Shown here piece by piece: positions 33,748-44,400 of a stretch of 64,000 bases of DNA. A program made the position numbers and the translations under genes. The stretch is from MR-S7 sp000400995 (lineage in GTDB: Bacteria > Pseudomonadota > Gammaproteobacteria > Burkholderiales > Burkholderiaceae_C). Location: positions 2,356,001-2,420,000 of the forward strand of contig NZ_CP152342.1 in NCBI RefSeq assembly GCF_045291395.1, written 5' to 3'. Numbering within the stretch: position 1 is the first letter of the stretch; every line of letters begins with the position of its first letter. The notes under the pieces are model-generated. The model searched no databases and was not told the DNA's origin. It was given only the letters and a program-made list of their open reading frames with translations.

Positions 33748-34614
33748 CTACTTGATCTCCGGTGATTGCCTTGCATCGCCAGCGCGCTGGCGATGCAAGG
33801 CAGCAAAGCTGGCCGGCGAGATGCGCCCCAGTGAACTGTGGGGCCGCACCTCGTTGTAGTCACGCCGCCATCGGGCCACCTCCTGGCGAGCCTGCACCAG
33901 CGTCTCGAACCATTGCTCGTTCAAGCACTCATCCCTGAATTTGCCGTTGAAGCTCTCGATGTAGGCGTTCTGGGTCGGACAGCCTGCATCGTTGAGCAGG
34001 TGCCGCACGCCTCGTGCCGCTGCCCACGCAATGAAAGCCCGGCTGGTGAACTCCGGCCCCTGATCGGTGCGGATGGCCAGTGGATAGCCTCGGAACTGCG
34101 CGGCCTGGTCCAGCAAGCGCACGACGTACTCGCCGCCCATGCCGTGATCCACCGCGATGTCCACGCACTCGCGGCTGAAGTCATCGACCACCGTCAGGCA
34201 CTTGATGCGCCGGCCATTGGTCAGTGCGTCCATCACGAAGTCCGTGCTCCAGGTGTCATTGACATGGCGGCTGCTCACCAAGGGCTGACGCTCGCCCGTG
34301 GGACGCTTGACCTTGCGGCGCTTGCGCACCGACAGGTTGGCCAGCTTGTACAGGCGCCACACGCGCTTGTGGTTCACCTGATGGCCTTCCAGGGCCAACA
34401 GGTCATGGATGCGCCGGTAGCCGAAGCGCCGGCGCTCATGCGCCAACTCGACGATGCGCGTGCTCAGGCTGGCTGTGGACTCGTTCATGCTGGGCGGCTC
34501 CCGGTAGCTGGTTCTGGACAACCCCGCATAGCGACAGGCGCGGCGCTCGCTGATGGACAGTTCTTGAACCATCCTGGCAGCGGCCTCGCGCCTGGCCTGC
34601 GGGGTCAGCGCTTT
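33748..34614 (-). CDS. IS3-family transposase OrfB
   Basis: About 288 residues from the region of LTPQARREAAARMVQELSIS. HTH_21 segment RRFGYRRIHDLLALEGHQVN, then the rve integrase core with DDE residues in NDTWSTDFVMDAL, TVVDDFSRECVDI and NAYIESFNGKFRDECL (D, D, E with 35-residue type spacing). Expressed presumably as OrfAB by frameshifting near 34610. Confidence 0.9.
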   Translation of the reverse strand, partial: KALTPQARREAAARMVQELSISERRACRYAGLSRTSYREPPSMNESTASLSTRIVELAHERRRFGYRRIHDLLALEGHQVNHKRVWRLYKLANLSVRKRRKVKRPTGERQPLVSSRHVNDTWSTDFVMDALTNGRRIKCLTVVDDFSRECVDIAVDHGMGGEYVVRLLDQAAQFRGYPLAIRTDQGPEFTSRAFIAWAAARGVRHLLNDAGCPTQNAYIESFNGKFRDECLNEQWFETLVQARQEVARWRRDYNEVRPHSSLGRISPASFAALHRQRAGDARQSPEIK

Positions 34615-34871
34615 ACCCCGAAGCCCACCTTCAGCGCTTCGATGTGTAGATGGGCCTCGGCCAGCAGTTTCTTGAGCTTGGCGTTCTCGCCCTCGATCTC
34701 GCGCAGCCGCGTGGCCTCGCTGGCCTGCATGCCACCGAACTTGGCACGCCACTTGTAGAAGGTCGCATCGCTGAAGCCGCCCAGGCGGCACAGTTCCTTG
34801 ACCGGCATGCCGCCCTCGGCCTGCTTGAGAAATCCGATGATCTGCTCGTCGGTGAATCTGCTCTTCTTCAT
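34605..34871 (-). CDS. IS3-family OrfA
   Basis: 88 residues, MKKSRFTDEQIIGFLKQAEG, HTH CRLGGFSDATFYKWRAKFGG and a leucine-zipper-like ENAKLKKLLAEAHLHIEALK. Intact, and overlapping orfB in a different frame as usual for IS3. Confidence 0.92.
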   Translation of the reverse strand: MKKSRFTDEQIIGFLKQAEGGMPVKELCRLGGFSDATFYKWRAKFGGMQASEATRLREIEGENAKLKKLLAEAHLHIEALKVGFGVKR

Positions 34872-34944
34872 GTCCGTTCTTCCTCTGAAAACGGACTCTA
34901 CTAACCTTCAACTGGTACGCCCTATGGGGAGCAGGTCATTTTGG

Positions 34945-35350
34945 CTTCTGCCGCAAGGACTCACCCGTGAGGGTGAGCCGGTGGTTCTGCTGCATCAGCC
35001 GGTCGAGGATCGCATCGGCGATCAGTTGCGCCACGCCGCCGAAGAAGCTCAGGGCGCGCGCACAGCCTTGCAGCCAGTCGGCCATGGTCTCGCGCGGCGT
35101 CGCGCAGGTGAAGGTGTAGCTGTCTCCGGCAAAAAGCCGGGCAGGCTACCCACTTCGGGTGGATGAAATGCGCAACACCAACACGATGGCGTACGGCAGC
35201 GTTCCGATGCCGTGACCGCTGGTTCCGGCATCGTGACCGGGGATTGCGGACCACCCGGAAATCGGTCACGTTCAGCCCGGAATCACCGGTCACGTTCGAG
35301 CGGAGCGCCCGGTCACGATGGCCCGGAACGAGCGGTCACGATGCTCCGGA
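34945..35350 (-). mobile_element. IS21-family remnant: IstA-IstB deletion fusion plus terminal repeats
   Basis: On the minus strand SYTFTCATPRETMADWLQGC and ARALSFFGGV are IstA sequence; they run directly into LIADAILDRLMQQNHRLTLT, the C-terminus of IstB, ending at a TGA at 34945. About 2 kb is missing between them. At 35211 to 35340 six CGGTCACG units (two inverted, four direct) probably represent the transposase-binding repeats of the IS end. Confidence 0.72.
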
Positions 35351-35955
35351 ATACCCAGCCGCCAGTAGCGGCCCACAACGACCGGCGGCGGGTCACTGTA
35401 CACGTCCCACCAGGGCATGCGCTCGGCAAAGCGCCATTTGCCGCTGGAAAAGAAAGGCACCGTGCCTTACTGCTCCACGCCTGAAGTCAGCACCTTGAGA
35501 GGGTTTAGTATTTGCTTGTTTGCCTCGTGCTCGGCATGGGCATGCAGAAAGGGAGGCTGGTACTGGCTGTTTTCCAGGCCGTGCTGCCATTGCTCAAGCT
35601 CCTTGGACATGCGCTCCTCCAGCGCGGTCTCCTGGGCCTGCTGTTGGGCTACCTGTTCCCAGCAGTCGTACTCGTCGCGCACGCAGCCCAGCGACAAGCG
35701 TCTGCCAGCTTCGATCTGAGCCTCCTGCCAGGCTGCATGAATCACCCGCAGATCATGCCGCTCCAGACCGATGGGTAACCTGGACAGGAAAGTCGTGATC
35801 TTGTGGCGTCGCTCTGGAGTGGGCCGGTGGAATGGGGCGTATTTTTCGTGGTCACGTGCCACGCGCGCATCGAAGACCTGCGACCGCACCCGCAGCCGGT
35901 GTCCATCGAGCGGGATTCTGGCATGCGTGGCGGCCGTCTGCGCGTGACCTTGCAC
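35345..35955 (-). pseudogene. Metallophosphoesterase-like remnant
   Basis: C-terminal half of a phosphatase-type protein: ITTFLSRLPIGLERHDLRVI, HAAWQEAQIEAGR, PPFLHAHAEHEANKQILNPL, KVLTSGVEQ, then an in-frame TAA at the position where homologues continue, then GKWRFAERMPWWDVYSDPPP. The N-terminal metal-binding part (GDxHG) is absent, and the 3' end is cut by the IS21 remnant. Decayed. Confidence 0.6.
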
Positions 35956-36179
35956 GCGGCCGTGACCGGCTATGTGCTCCGTCAGTGGCAGGTTGATTGC
36001 TCACCTGATGCCAGTCTCAAAGGGCGTGAGATCCGACTGCGCCTGGCTGACCCTCTGCAGTTGAACGGTGTGCGCAGCGCCGTGCTGGCTCCCGGATACA
36101 AAGGTATGTCTTCGGAGGGTGAAGTGACCGATATGAGTAATGCCGTAGGTGGGAAAACAGGCGGCAAACCCTGTACTGG

Positions 36180-36198
36180 TGGCTACACCATGGCTACA
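36180..36198. promoter_or_regulatory. Putative integrase arm-type sites, right end
   Basis: TGGCTACA at 36180 and 36191, 11 bp apart, exactly as at 25671 and 25682 near the other end. Confidence 0.6.
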
Positions 36199-36213
36199 TG
36201 ATGCAAAAAAGAA

Positions 36214-36246
36214 AAAAGCGCGCTACCTATTTAATAGCGCGCTTTT
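36214..36246 (-). terminator. Terminator downstream of tRNA-His
   Basis: AAAAGCGCGCTA / TAGCGCGCTTTT forms a perfect 12-bp stem with a 9-nt loop; on the minus strand it is followed by TTTTGCAT. It lies inside the element, so the element brought its own terminator for the tRNA. Confidence 0.8.
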
Positions 36247-36257
36247 CTTTATTTTTC

Positions 36258-36334
36258 TGGGGTGGCTGATGGGACTCGAACCCACGACGACAGGAATCAC
36301 AATCCTGGACTCTACCAACTGAGCTACAGCCACC
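36258..36334 (-). tRNA. tRNA-His (GTG), carrying the right direct repeat (36265..36306)
   Basis: G(-1)-GTGGCTG / CAGCCAC acceptor with C73 and encoded CCA, the His identity set; anticodon loop TTGTGAT gives GTG. Intact cloverleaf. The 42-bp repeat from the anticodon loop to the acceptor is duplicated at 25501, so the element's sequence completes the 3' half of this gene. Confidence 0.95.
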
Positions 36335-36383
36335 GTAGCCTTGCATTATAGCCGGATAAATCGCCCTCTTTTGAAAAAGCGCG

Positions 36384-38306
36384 TCAGTTTTGTGCGGCGC
36401 TTTCAGCCGTAGGGCGCGGCGCCTTGATCTGCACCTTGAACCGCTGCTTGAGCAGCTCGTAGTAGGCCAGCGCTTCCGCCGTGCTCCAGGCCTGGGTGTA
36501 CTGCTGGCGCTCCATGCGGGCCTGGGCGTCGTCCAAGGACTCGCGCTCCACGATGCGGTTGACCTTCAGCACGGCATAGCCTTGCGGGCCCAGGTCCACG
36601 CCCTCCCATGCAGGCAGCTTGTCCACCGGGGAATGGAGGGCTGCGGTGACCACGGGAGCCGGCTGGTTCTGAGGCTGGTCGCGCGACACGGTGACCGGCG
36701 CAGACAGGCCTGCGGCACTGCCGGGAGCGGCCTTCCAGGCCGCGAGCTTGGCCTCGCCCTCGGCGCGCGCGAGCTGCGCGGACTTCTCCGCCACGTAGAG
36801 CGTGCGCACCTTCTCCTTGGCCTTGTCCAGCGGCAGCAGCATGGCCGGCTGGTATTCGGTGACGCGGCCGGCGGCGAGCATGCTGGAGCCGATTTCGACG
36901 GCCTCGGTATTGCGCTTGTTCTGCAGCGTATCGGGCTGAAATAGCGCCTCCAGGAAGCGGGGGCTGGACAGCGGCCCCTGCCCTCCGGGCTGCGGCGTGC
37001 GCGTCACACCCGTGGCGGTCTGCACCTTGAGATTGAGCTTGTCCGCCACCGCCTGCAGGCTGTCGGGCTGCTCGTACACCGCATTGGCGAACGATTCCGC
37101 CACTTCGGCGAACTTGTGCTGCGCCTGCTGCTGCTTGAGTTCGGATTCGAGCGAAGCGCGCAGCTCCTCGAAGCTGGGCTGGCGCGGCGTCTTGATGTCC
37201 GTCAGCATGATGACGTGGTAGCCGAAATCGGTCTCCACCACGCCGCTGATCTCGCCCTTCTTCAGCGCGAACACCGCATCCTCGAACGGCTTGACCATGG
37301 CGCCATGGCCGAAGAAGCCCAGGTCCCCGCCCGAAGGTGCCGAGCCGGGGTCCTGCGACGACTTCCTGGCCACCTCCGCAAAGCTGGCGGGCGTCTTGCG
37401 CACCTCTGCCAGCAGTTCCTCGGCCCTGGCCTTGGCCTTCTCGCGGTCGGAGGCGGCGGCATCCTTGGTGGCGTTGACCAGGATATGGCTCGCGCGGCGC
37501 TCTTCCTTGCCTGCCAAGCGGCCGACGTTTTCCTTGTAGTAGGTGCGCAGGTCGTCCTCGTTGAGGGTGATGCCTGCCTTGACCGCATCGAGGTCCAGCA
37601 CCACGTATTCCACAGCGGCCTGCTCGGCCTGCTGAAACTGGGACGGATGCGCCTTGTAGTAGGCCTCCAGCTCGGCATCCGTCGCCGCGACCTTGGCGGA
37701 GAAGTCGGCGGCATTGAAGCGCGCCACCTGGATCTCGCGGCGCTGCAGCAGCGCCTCCAGGGCCAGCCGGGCTTCCGCGCCGCCGCTGAACGCCGTGGTC
37801 ATGACGCTGCCCATCACCTGGTTGATGGACAGATCGTGCCGCACACGCGCCTCGAAGCCCTCCGGCGTCAGCCCCTGCGCCCCCACCAGGGCGCGGTAGG
37901 CCTCGGCGTCCAGGGTGCCGTCCGGGCGCTTGAGCGCGGCGATCTGCGGGATGCCCTGGAGTTCGCGCGCCAGGCGGGCGTCGCTGGTCACCAGGTGCAT
38001 CTTCTGCGCCGCCACCTGCATCACCTGGTCGCGCACCATGCGCTCCAGCGTGGCGTAGCGGGCCTGGGGCGAATCCAGCAGCTTGGCATCGATGCCCGGC
38101 GACTGCGCACGCAGGCGGTCGCTCTCCATCCGGTGGGCGCTGTCCCAGTCCGCCTGCGTGATGTCCTTGCCGTCCACGCGGGCCACCACCGGGCTAGGGC
38201 TCGAGAAGTAGTTTCTGTCGATACCCACGAGAACGAACGAAGGGATGATCAGCAAGAACAGCAAGAACATCACGATCTTGGAGTGCTTGCGGATGGATTC
38301 GAACAT
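36384..38306 (-). CDS. ppiD: SurA-N / PpiD-type periplasmic folding factor
   Basis: 640 residues. N-terminal anchor KIVMFLLFLLIIPSFVLVGI (about 9 to 30), SurA_N-like domain VARVDGKDITQADWDSAHRM, and a parvulin domain RRASHILVNATKDAAASDRE to FGYHVIMLTDIK (about 265 to 370). Peptidyl-prolyl isomerase / chaperone for exported proteins. ATG 38306 preferred over TTG 38312. Confidence 0.93.
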   Translation of the reverse strand: MFESIRKHSKIVMFLLFLLIIPSFVLVGIDRNYFSSPSPVVARVDGKDITQADWDSAHRMESDRLRAQSPGIDAKLLDSPQARYATLERMVRDQVMQVAAQKMHLVTSDARLARELQGIPQIAALKRPDGTLDAEAYRALVGAQGLTPEGFEARVRHDLSINQVMGSVMTTAFSGGAEARLALEALLQRREIQVARFNAADFSAKVAATDAELEAYYKAHPSQFQQAEQAAVEYVVLDLDAVKAGITLNEDDLRTYYKENVGRLAGKEERRASHILVNATKDAAASDREKAKARAEELLAEVRKTPASFAEVARKSSQDPGSAPSGGDLGFFGHGAMVKPFEDAVFALKKGEISGVVETDFGYHVIMLTDIKTPRQPSFEELRASLESELKQQQAQHKFAEVAESFANAVYEQPDSLQAVADKLNLKVQTATGVTRTPQPGGQGPLSSPRFLEALFQPDTLQNKRNTEAVEIGSSMLAAGRVTEYQPAMLLPLDKAKEKVRTLYVAEKSAQLARAEGEAKLAAWKAAPGSAAGLSAPVTVSRDQPQNQPAPVVTAALHSPVDKLPAWEGVDLGPQGYAVLKVNRIVERESLDDAQARMERQQYTQAWSTAEALAYYELLKQRFKVQIKAPRPTAESAAQN

Positions 38307-38333
38307 GGTCAATCTTTCAACGGCTGCAAAAGA

Positions 38334-38357
38334 AAAGGCGAACTCACGTTCGCCTTT
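38334..38357 (-). terminator. Terminator after the tRNA-Val-like element
   Basis: AAAGGCGAAC / GTTCGCCTTT perfect 10-bp stem, 4-nt loop, followed on the minus strand by TCTTTTGC. Probably the original tRNA-Val terminator. Confidence 0.75.
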
Positions 38358-38365
38358 GTCTGGGG

Positions 38366-38464
38366 TGGTGGGTGCTAACGGGGTCGAACCGCTGACCTAC
38401 GCCTTGTAAGGGATCAGACCTTTCTTACAAATCAACAGGTTACAGAGCCTACCAACTAGCACCC
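38366..38464 (-). other. Degenerate tRNA-Val(TAC)-like sequence, probable prophage attachment site
   Basis: The 3' half, CTTACAAGGCGTAGGTCAGC onward to AGCACCC-A-CCA, is a good tRNA-Val 3' half from the anticodon loop on. The 5' end GGGTGCT pairs with AGCACCC and is followed by AGTTGGTAG, but TAGCTC of the D-arm is missing, and the middle (to GATCC) does not form the anticodon stem with GGCGT. Overall about 96 nt. Best read as a tRNA-Val 3' end displaced by the prophage that starts at 38493; an intact tRNA-Val is expected beyond the window. Confidence 0.6.
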
Positions 38465-38492
38465 GCCATCTGTGACGGGAAACGAATCCATT

Positions 38493-41400
38493 TTACTGCA
38501 CGGGTAGTAGTTCACGCCGTTTTGCCAGGGCATCCTCCACGGCCTGGTTCAGCAGGTACATGCGCTGCTGAATCTCGCCGTTGATCGCCTTGACCTGCTC
38601 CCGCCGGTCCGGGTCGTCGCCAGCCTGAATCTTGCGGCGCATCTTCACCAGGTTGGAAATCTCCCTGTCCACCCTGTCGGCCGGCCCGTCCAGCATGGCC
38701 AGCGGCACGTCGCGCAGCACGGCGTCGGCATCTTCGCCCTGCTCCACGCGGCCCTTGGCCTCGGCCATGTCGCCGTTGATGCGCTTGAGGTTGTCGTAGT
38801 ACGCCTGCGACTGCCCGGCTGTGCCGCGCGTATTCCCGTAGAAACGGCCGGCGAAAATGACCTGGTGCGCCGCCAGCTCCTCGCCCGTCACGGCGGCGGC
38901 TGTCATCTTGCCGGCCTTCACCAGTTCGCGGCCCACGCCGCCAAACAGTTGCCCGAACAGGTAGTCGATGGCGTCAGGGGTCGGGCTCCAGGCGCCTTCC
39001 CTCCACTCATTGCCACCCGTCGCGGCGTTGATGCCGCGTGCCACCAAGCGCGCCGGCTGGCTGGCGGCGTCCTTGGCTCGCGCGTGGCCGGGCGTGATGT
39101 CACCCTCGCCGCGCTTCGGGCGCTCGATGGCGCGGCCCGTCCAGTCCTTGTTGGTCGCCACGGCCACCACGGGGTCAAACGGCGTAGGCGTAATCATCTG
39201 CATCAGGTTGTCGGCGCCGCCCAGCGGGTTGTAGGCGTTCAGCGCGATCAGCGCCATGTCGGCCAGGTAGCCGGCGCGGCTCTTGACCGGATCGTCGTGC
39301 GTGGCGAACTCCACCATTTTGCGGCCGATGTTGGGGAAGACGTGAAACCCCAGCGGCATCGGGATCGTCACGTAGTCCTGGCGGCCCAGCGGGATGACAA
39401 GGCTGCGCTCCTTCACGAACTCGGGGATCTTCTTCCACTCGTCATCCGCCCCATCGCCACCGCCCATCATGGCCATGCCCGCGGCGGCCGAAAACATCCC
39501 CAGCACCACGCCGCCGATCATCACCCGCCGCCCGGCCGGGCCGGCCAGCGTTTCCACCATGCGCTTGTTACCCTGGATCGCCGCATTCAGGAACGCGAAC
39601 CAGCTCCCTGCCACGGCCGTGTTGCGGCCCTTACGGTTGAAGTTCACCGTGATGTTCTTGGCGATGCTGGCTGCCTCCTGTCGGCTCAGCCCCTGGTCGA
39701 GCGCCGCCTTGTAGACGGCCAGGCGCGTCGTGTTCTCCATCGCCTCGTTGAAGTCAGACAGCCAGTCCACCAGTCCCTGGGCCGCAGCACGGGCATTGCC
39801 CTGATCCAGCTTCTTCAGCTCCTTCTCCAGCGCCTTGGCGCGATCTTCGGGCGTTGCGTACAGATCGCGGTAGCCGGTGGTGCCACCGTCCAGTTGCATC
39901 TGCTCGAAGAGCCGCGCCCAGGCGCCCTGCCCCGGCCCGGCGCCCTTGCGCTGCGCGCGCAGGTCGGCGTAGATCGCCCGCAGGTTCGCTCCCACGTTGC
40001 GCAGCACCTCCGCCTGCTTGCCTGCCAGGGGCGTCGTGGAAAGCTGCAGCAGCATGCCCTGGGTATCCCGGATCAGGTTCACGGCGCCGAACACCGGGTT
40101 GTATTGTGTGTTCACGGCGGCAAACCATCGCGTGAGCTTGCCCATGGTGCGCGTGAAGCGGTCCAGCTCCATCGCGTCCAGGTTCTTCATGGCCTGCGCG
40201 AGCCGCACGGCTTGGTCGTTGCGCGGGTTGAACACGATGTGCTTGTCATGGCCGCCAATGCGCACGCTCAATACGTTCTTTTCCGTCTTTGCCAGTTGGT
40301 CCACCACGGTCCTGACCAAGCCAGTGTCCGGGTCCACCACCTTCTTCTTGGGTAGGTCGAACGACCAGAGGTTGTCATCCGGATTCTGAGCGGCCAGGAG
40401 GTACAGGCGCTTCATCACGTTGTTCTTCTCGCCGCGCATCAGCGCTGCCTCGCGCTGCATCAGCACATGCGACAGGATGTTGGTCACCTTCTCGTTAGAG
40501 CCGGTGCGCCTCTTGCCCGCCTCGCCCTTGGTCGAGAAGCCTTGCCCGATCGGATGGGCCTTGCTGTCCGGGTGGGCCTCGTCGCGGTGCAATGGCACGT
40601 AGTGCTGGTAGGTGTCGCGCCAGGCCTGCAGCGTGGCACGCTCCATCAGGCCGTAGTCCTCCAGCACCTTGAGCGTGCCGGCGTTGATGCGGTCCACGCG
40701 CGCGGCCAGGGCGTCGAACTGCTGGCGGCGCTCGGGCGACAGCGCGCCCATGATCGCCTGGGCCTGCGCGTCGCTCATGCCGGACAAGGACAGCCGCTCA
40801 TCCTCGGTACCCTGGAATGCCTGGGCGCTGTCCCACCGTTCCTTTTCCAGCAGGGCCTGCGCCAGCGCCTTCTGCACGGGTACGGCGGCCGTGCCCTGTG
40901 CCTGTGCGCGCTGCAGCTGCAGGCGAAGGTCGTTCACCTGCTTGTCGGCGCGCGCGCGCTCGGCGTCGATCTGCGCCTGCGAAGGGTTGCGCTCGGCCAT
41001 CACCCGGTTGGCCTCGGGCGCGTGGCGCGCGTGCAGGAACTGCTCCAGCTCCTCCTTGCCCACGTCGGCCGCCTTCATCGCGCGCACCAGCGGTGCCACC
41101 TCGTCGCGCTCGAAGTTGGCCGTGCGCTTGGCCACGCGCTTGTGATACAGCTCCTCGCCGCGGTAGGCGTCGTTCGTCTCGCTGACCACGCCGTTCAGTG
41201 CCTTGATGCGCGCCTGGATGCGCTTCAGGTCAATGAACTTGTCCTGCCAGGCGTACAGCGCGTCATCGACGGAGTTGTAGCCCGTCAGCTCGCGCACCTT
41301 GTCCTGCAGCTGGGACAGCTTGTTGCGGAAAGGGGGCGGCGTCTGGCCGCTGGGATTTACGCCGCCGGCAGGCTTGCGGGCGTAGAAGATGCGAGTTTTT

Positions 41401-44400
41401 CGTTCTTCAGGCGAGCCAATCGGGCCTGCAGATCCGTCACTTCGTAGCCTGGCGCGTTCCGCGCTCGCCAGGTCCAATACGCTTCCACGCTCTCGAACCC
41501 CTGTGCTTCCAAGGGCGGATTGGGATTGGAGGTAACGAAAAAGGCTAGCTCGCGCAATAGTTCGCCAACCTGCTTGTCCCGCTCCCTCTGCGCCATGACC
41601 CACTCGATGGGTGGAGGCGGCTCGTCTGAGAACGATATCCAGTTGTCCACGAGCCAGAGGTCTTCCGGTGTCGGTACGGTAGAAACCTTGGTCGGGGTCA
41701 TATGCGATTTTGTTGGAGGTCGGGAAGGCATTATCTAGCCCCTTCACGCTGGCGGCAATCATCCGCTCGACGTTGCCCACGTCATCACCGTACACCCAGC
41801 GCAGCGGCGGCACGCCATGACCGCCGCGCGTCTGGTCGGGATGGGGTGCCAGATGCGCCGTGGTGCCGAACTTGAGCGCGCTGGAGATCATCTGCTCCAG
41901 GCGGCGGCGCAACGCCACCTTGCTCAGCCCGTGTGGATCGCCAATGAAGATGCGCCCCGTGTTGTGGGCGTAGGTGGCAGCGATGTTGTACACCTTGGCG
42001 CCACCGTCGTCACCTGTCTTCAAGTTCGATACATTGATCCACACGTCCCCAGTAGGTGGAACATCCTCGGGGTTCTCGCCAGGCCGCCCCGGAACCAGCT
42101 CCATTCCCTCATCCGAATAAATGGTGTCGTACACCTGCTCCCCGCCCCAAGGATTGGGATCGCGCACGGACAACGTGGCCTCCGAGTTGTCGGGCATGGT
42201 CAGCGTGTATTCCACGCGGCCCGCCACGCTCTTGGGCTTGCCCACCTTGATCTGCGGGTCGTTGTCCGCCGCAATCCCCTCTACCGTGTCCTTGTCCGAC
42301 TTCGGCAGGGCAAACAGATCGTCGGCCTTGGAGAATTCCGCCAGGGCCTTGCGCCCGGCATCCTCCTGCCAGCTGAACGCTGGCTGAAACGCCGGCCGCC
42401 GGCCGCGCTGCTCGGTGTCGGCCGCCTCCCGCGCCCCGCGCTCCACCCAGCCGCGCGCCGGCAGGAGGTAGTCGCGGATGATCTCGGCGTCGCTCACGCG
42501 CAGGCCCTTGAACCCTGGCACGTTCTGGCGCAGGAAGGAGCGCATGGCAGCCACTGCCCGGCGCACGAACCCGAGCTGGGGCGACTTTTCCGCCATCTCG
42601 GCCAGCACCTCCTCGGCGGCCACCAGCCGATCCTCGCGGCTGCTCCAGTCCAGTCCGTACTGCTCGGCCTTGCTGCGCACCTCCTTCGCGCGCACCTCAA
42701 CGATCTGCTGCAAGATCCCATCCAGCGCCTTGCCGTACAGGGCGCGCAGGCCGTAGTGGCCCAGCGCCTCGTGGAACAGCACGCGGCGCAGTTCCGCCTC
42801 GGTCGGCAACTGGCTGGCCAGCAGGTACACCTTGCCGCCGTAAAAGAAACCCGCCGGCTCGCCGCTGGCGCCCTGGGCCTTCTTGGCCCACGCGTCCGAG
42901 CGCACCCCGGCGGGCACCCTCGGGTCCGACAGGTCGAACACCACCTGCACGTCGGGCTTCCTGGCCCAGCCCGCAGTGATGGCGTCGGCCCGGGCCTGGG
43001 CCTGAGCTACCGCCTGCTCGGCCGCGGCATCGCCTTCCCCCATGGCCTGCTGCAGTCCCTGCACGTCGAAGTCATCGGTCACATTCGCGGGCGGTGGCGC
43101 GCTGGCCATCTCCTTGCCGTTGAAGGTCACGATCACGTCAGCGTCGGCCACATCCGCCGTGCTGCTGGGCGGCGTGGCACGGCGCTGCTCGTCGGTCAGC
43201 GCCTGGCGGGCCTGGGTGTTGCGAGCTTCGACTTCGCCGGCCAGGCGGCGATAAACGTCCCTTGCGAGCGCTTTAACTTCGGCTTCCGTTGCATCATCCG
43301 GTAGCGCGTCGAGCGCGCGTTCGTATGCCTCTCGCGTTTTTGGATTGAGCTGGCCGATCATCCACGCATCGGGGGAGCCGCCCGAGGCGAACCCCTCGAT
43401 GTTCTGGATGCCGTGCTGCACCTCATGCAGCAGCACCGACAACGCCTCGTCACCGGGCAGGTCTTCGCGCACCTGGATGATGGTGGAGCTGCCGTCCTGC
43501 GCCAGGCGCCCCTTTGCAGTTGTGCCGCGTGGGGCGAACTGGACCTCGATGTCTTTCAGGCTGGGGTAGGCGGCAAACAGGCTACCGTGATACATCACGT
43601 CGCCCAGCCGCACCGGATCGCCCGGCTGGCGCACTCCAGCCTGCTCCAACGCGGCGAGGCGGCGCATAACCACCTCGCCAAAGATGCCTGCGCCCTTGAG
43701 GTGGGCGAGCTTATCGCTGATCTCGAAGCGCCACTTGCCATCCGCCCCCTGGTGCCAGCCCGTGTCCCTGCGCACGACCTCGGCATCCTCGCCTGCCTCG
43801 ATGCGCCGCTGGGCGCTGGCGAGCGACAGCTTGTCGACAGTGGACGCGTTCTGTCCGGCGAAGCTGAACCGGATATCCGGGTTCGCCGGGTCGAAGTCGC
43901 CGTTGTTGCCGATGGCGCTCTTGACCTGCTCGGGCTCGAAGGCGATGAAAACCCGGTGCCGCACGCCGTGTGTCTGCACGCGGCCACCGCCCACATGGGT
44001 GATGCCGTCGAAGCCCATGGCGCGCAGACCTTCTTGCATGATCTCCGCGCCTTCCCACATCGGCAATTCCTGATCGCGCAAGGCTTCCTCCGCGGCGCGA
44101 TACCAGCTCTCGTTCGTGATGCCACCTTCGTGAAAGTCTGCGGCGTCCGGGAACTGCTTCTGCCAGGCCTGTGCATCGGCCTCGGCGTCCATGTCCAGCG
44201 GGTTCTTGATCGACAGATACACCTTGTAGACCGTGGGCGTAGCGCCCTTACCCTTGCTGGTGTAGCTGCTGGCCACTTCCGGGTCCGCAGTGAAATAGCC
44301 GCCCTGCCCCATGAGTCCATAGTTCGATGCGAAGGTGTCGAACATGGTGAAGGCTTGGCCGTCCTCGTTGGCGCTGGTGCCGTGGTACATGGCCAGCGGC

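Larger units (their letters stand above)
33733..34910 (-). mobile_element. IS3-family insertion sequence
   Basis: About 1.18 kb with orfA and orfB on the minus strand. Imperfect terminal inverted repeats: AAGGTTGTGGAGAC at 33735 and AAGGTTAGTAGAGTC read inward from 34908. Exact ends and a target duplication are not certain. It sits between the 33.2 kb gene and an IS21 remnant. Confidence 0.85.

Noticed and set aside
35803..36201. Plus-strand open frame at the right end of the tRNA-His element
   Set aside because: Overlaps the metallophosphoesterase remnant antisense and runs into the arm sites; no recognisable domain.
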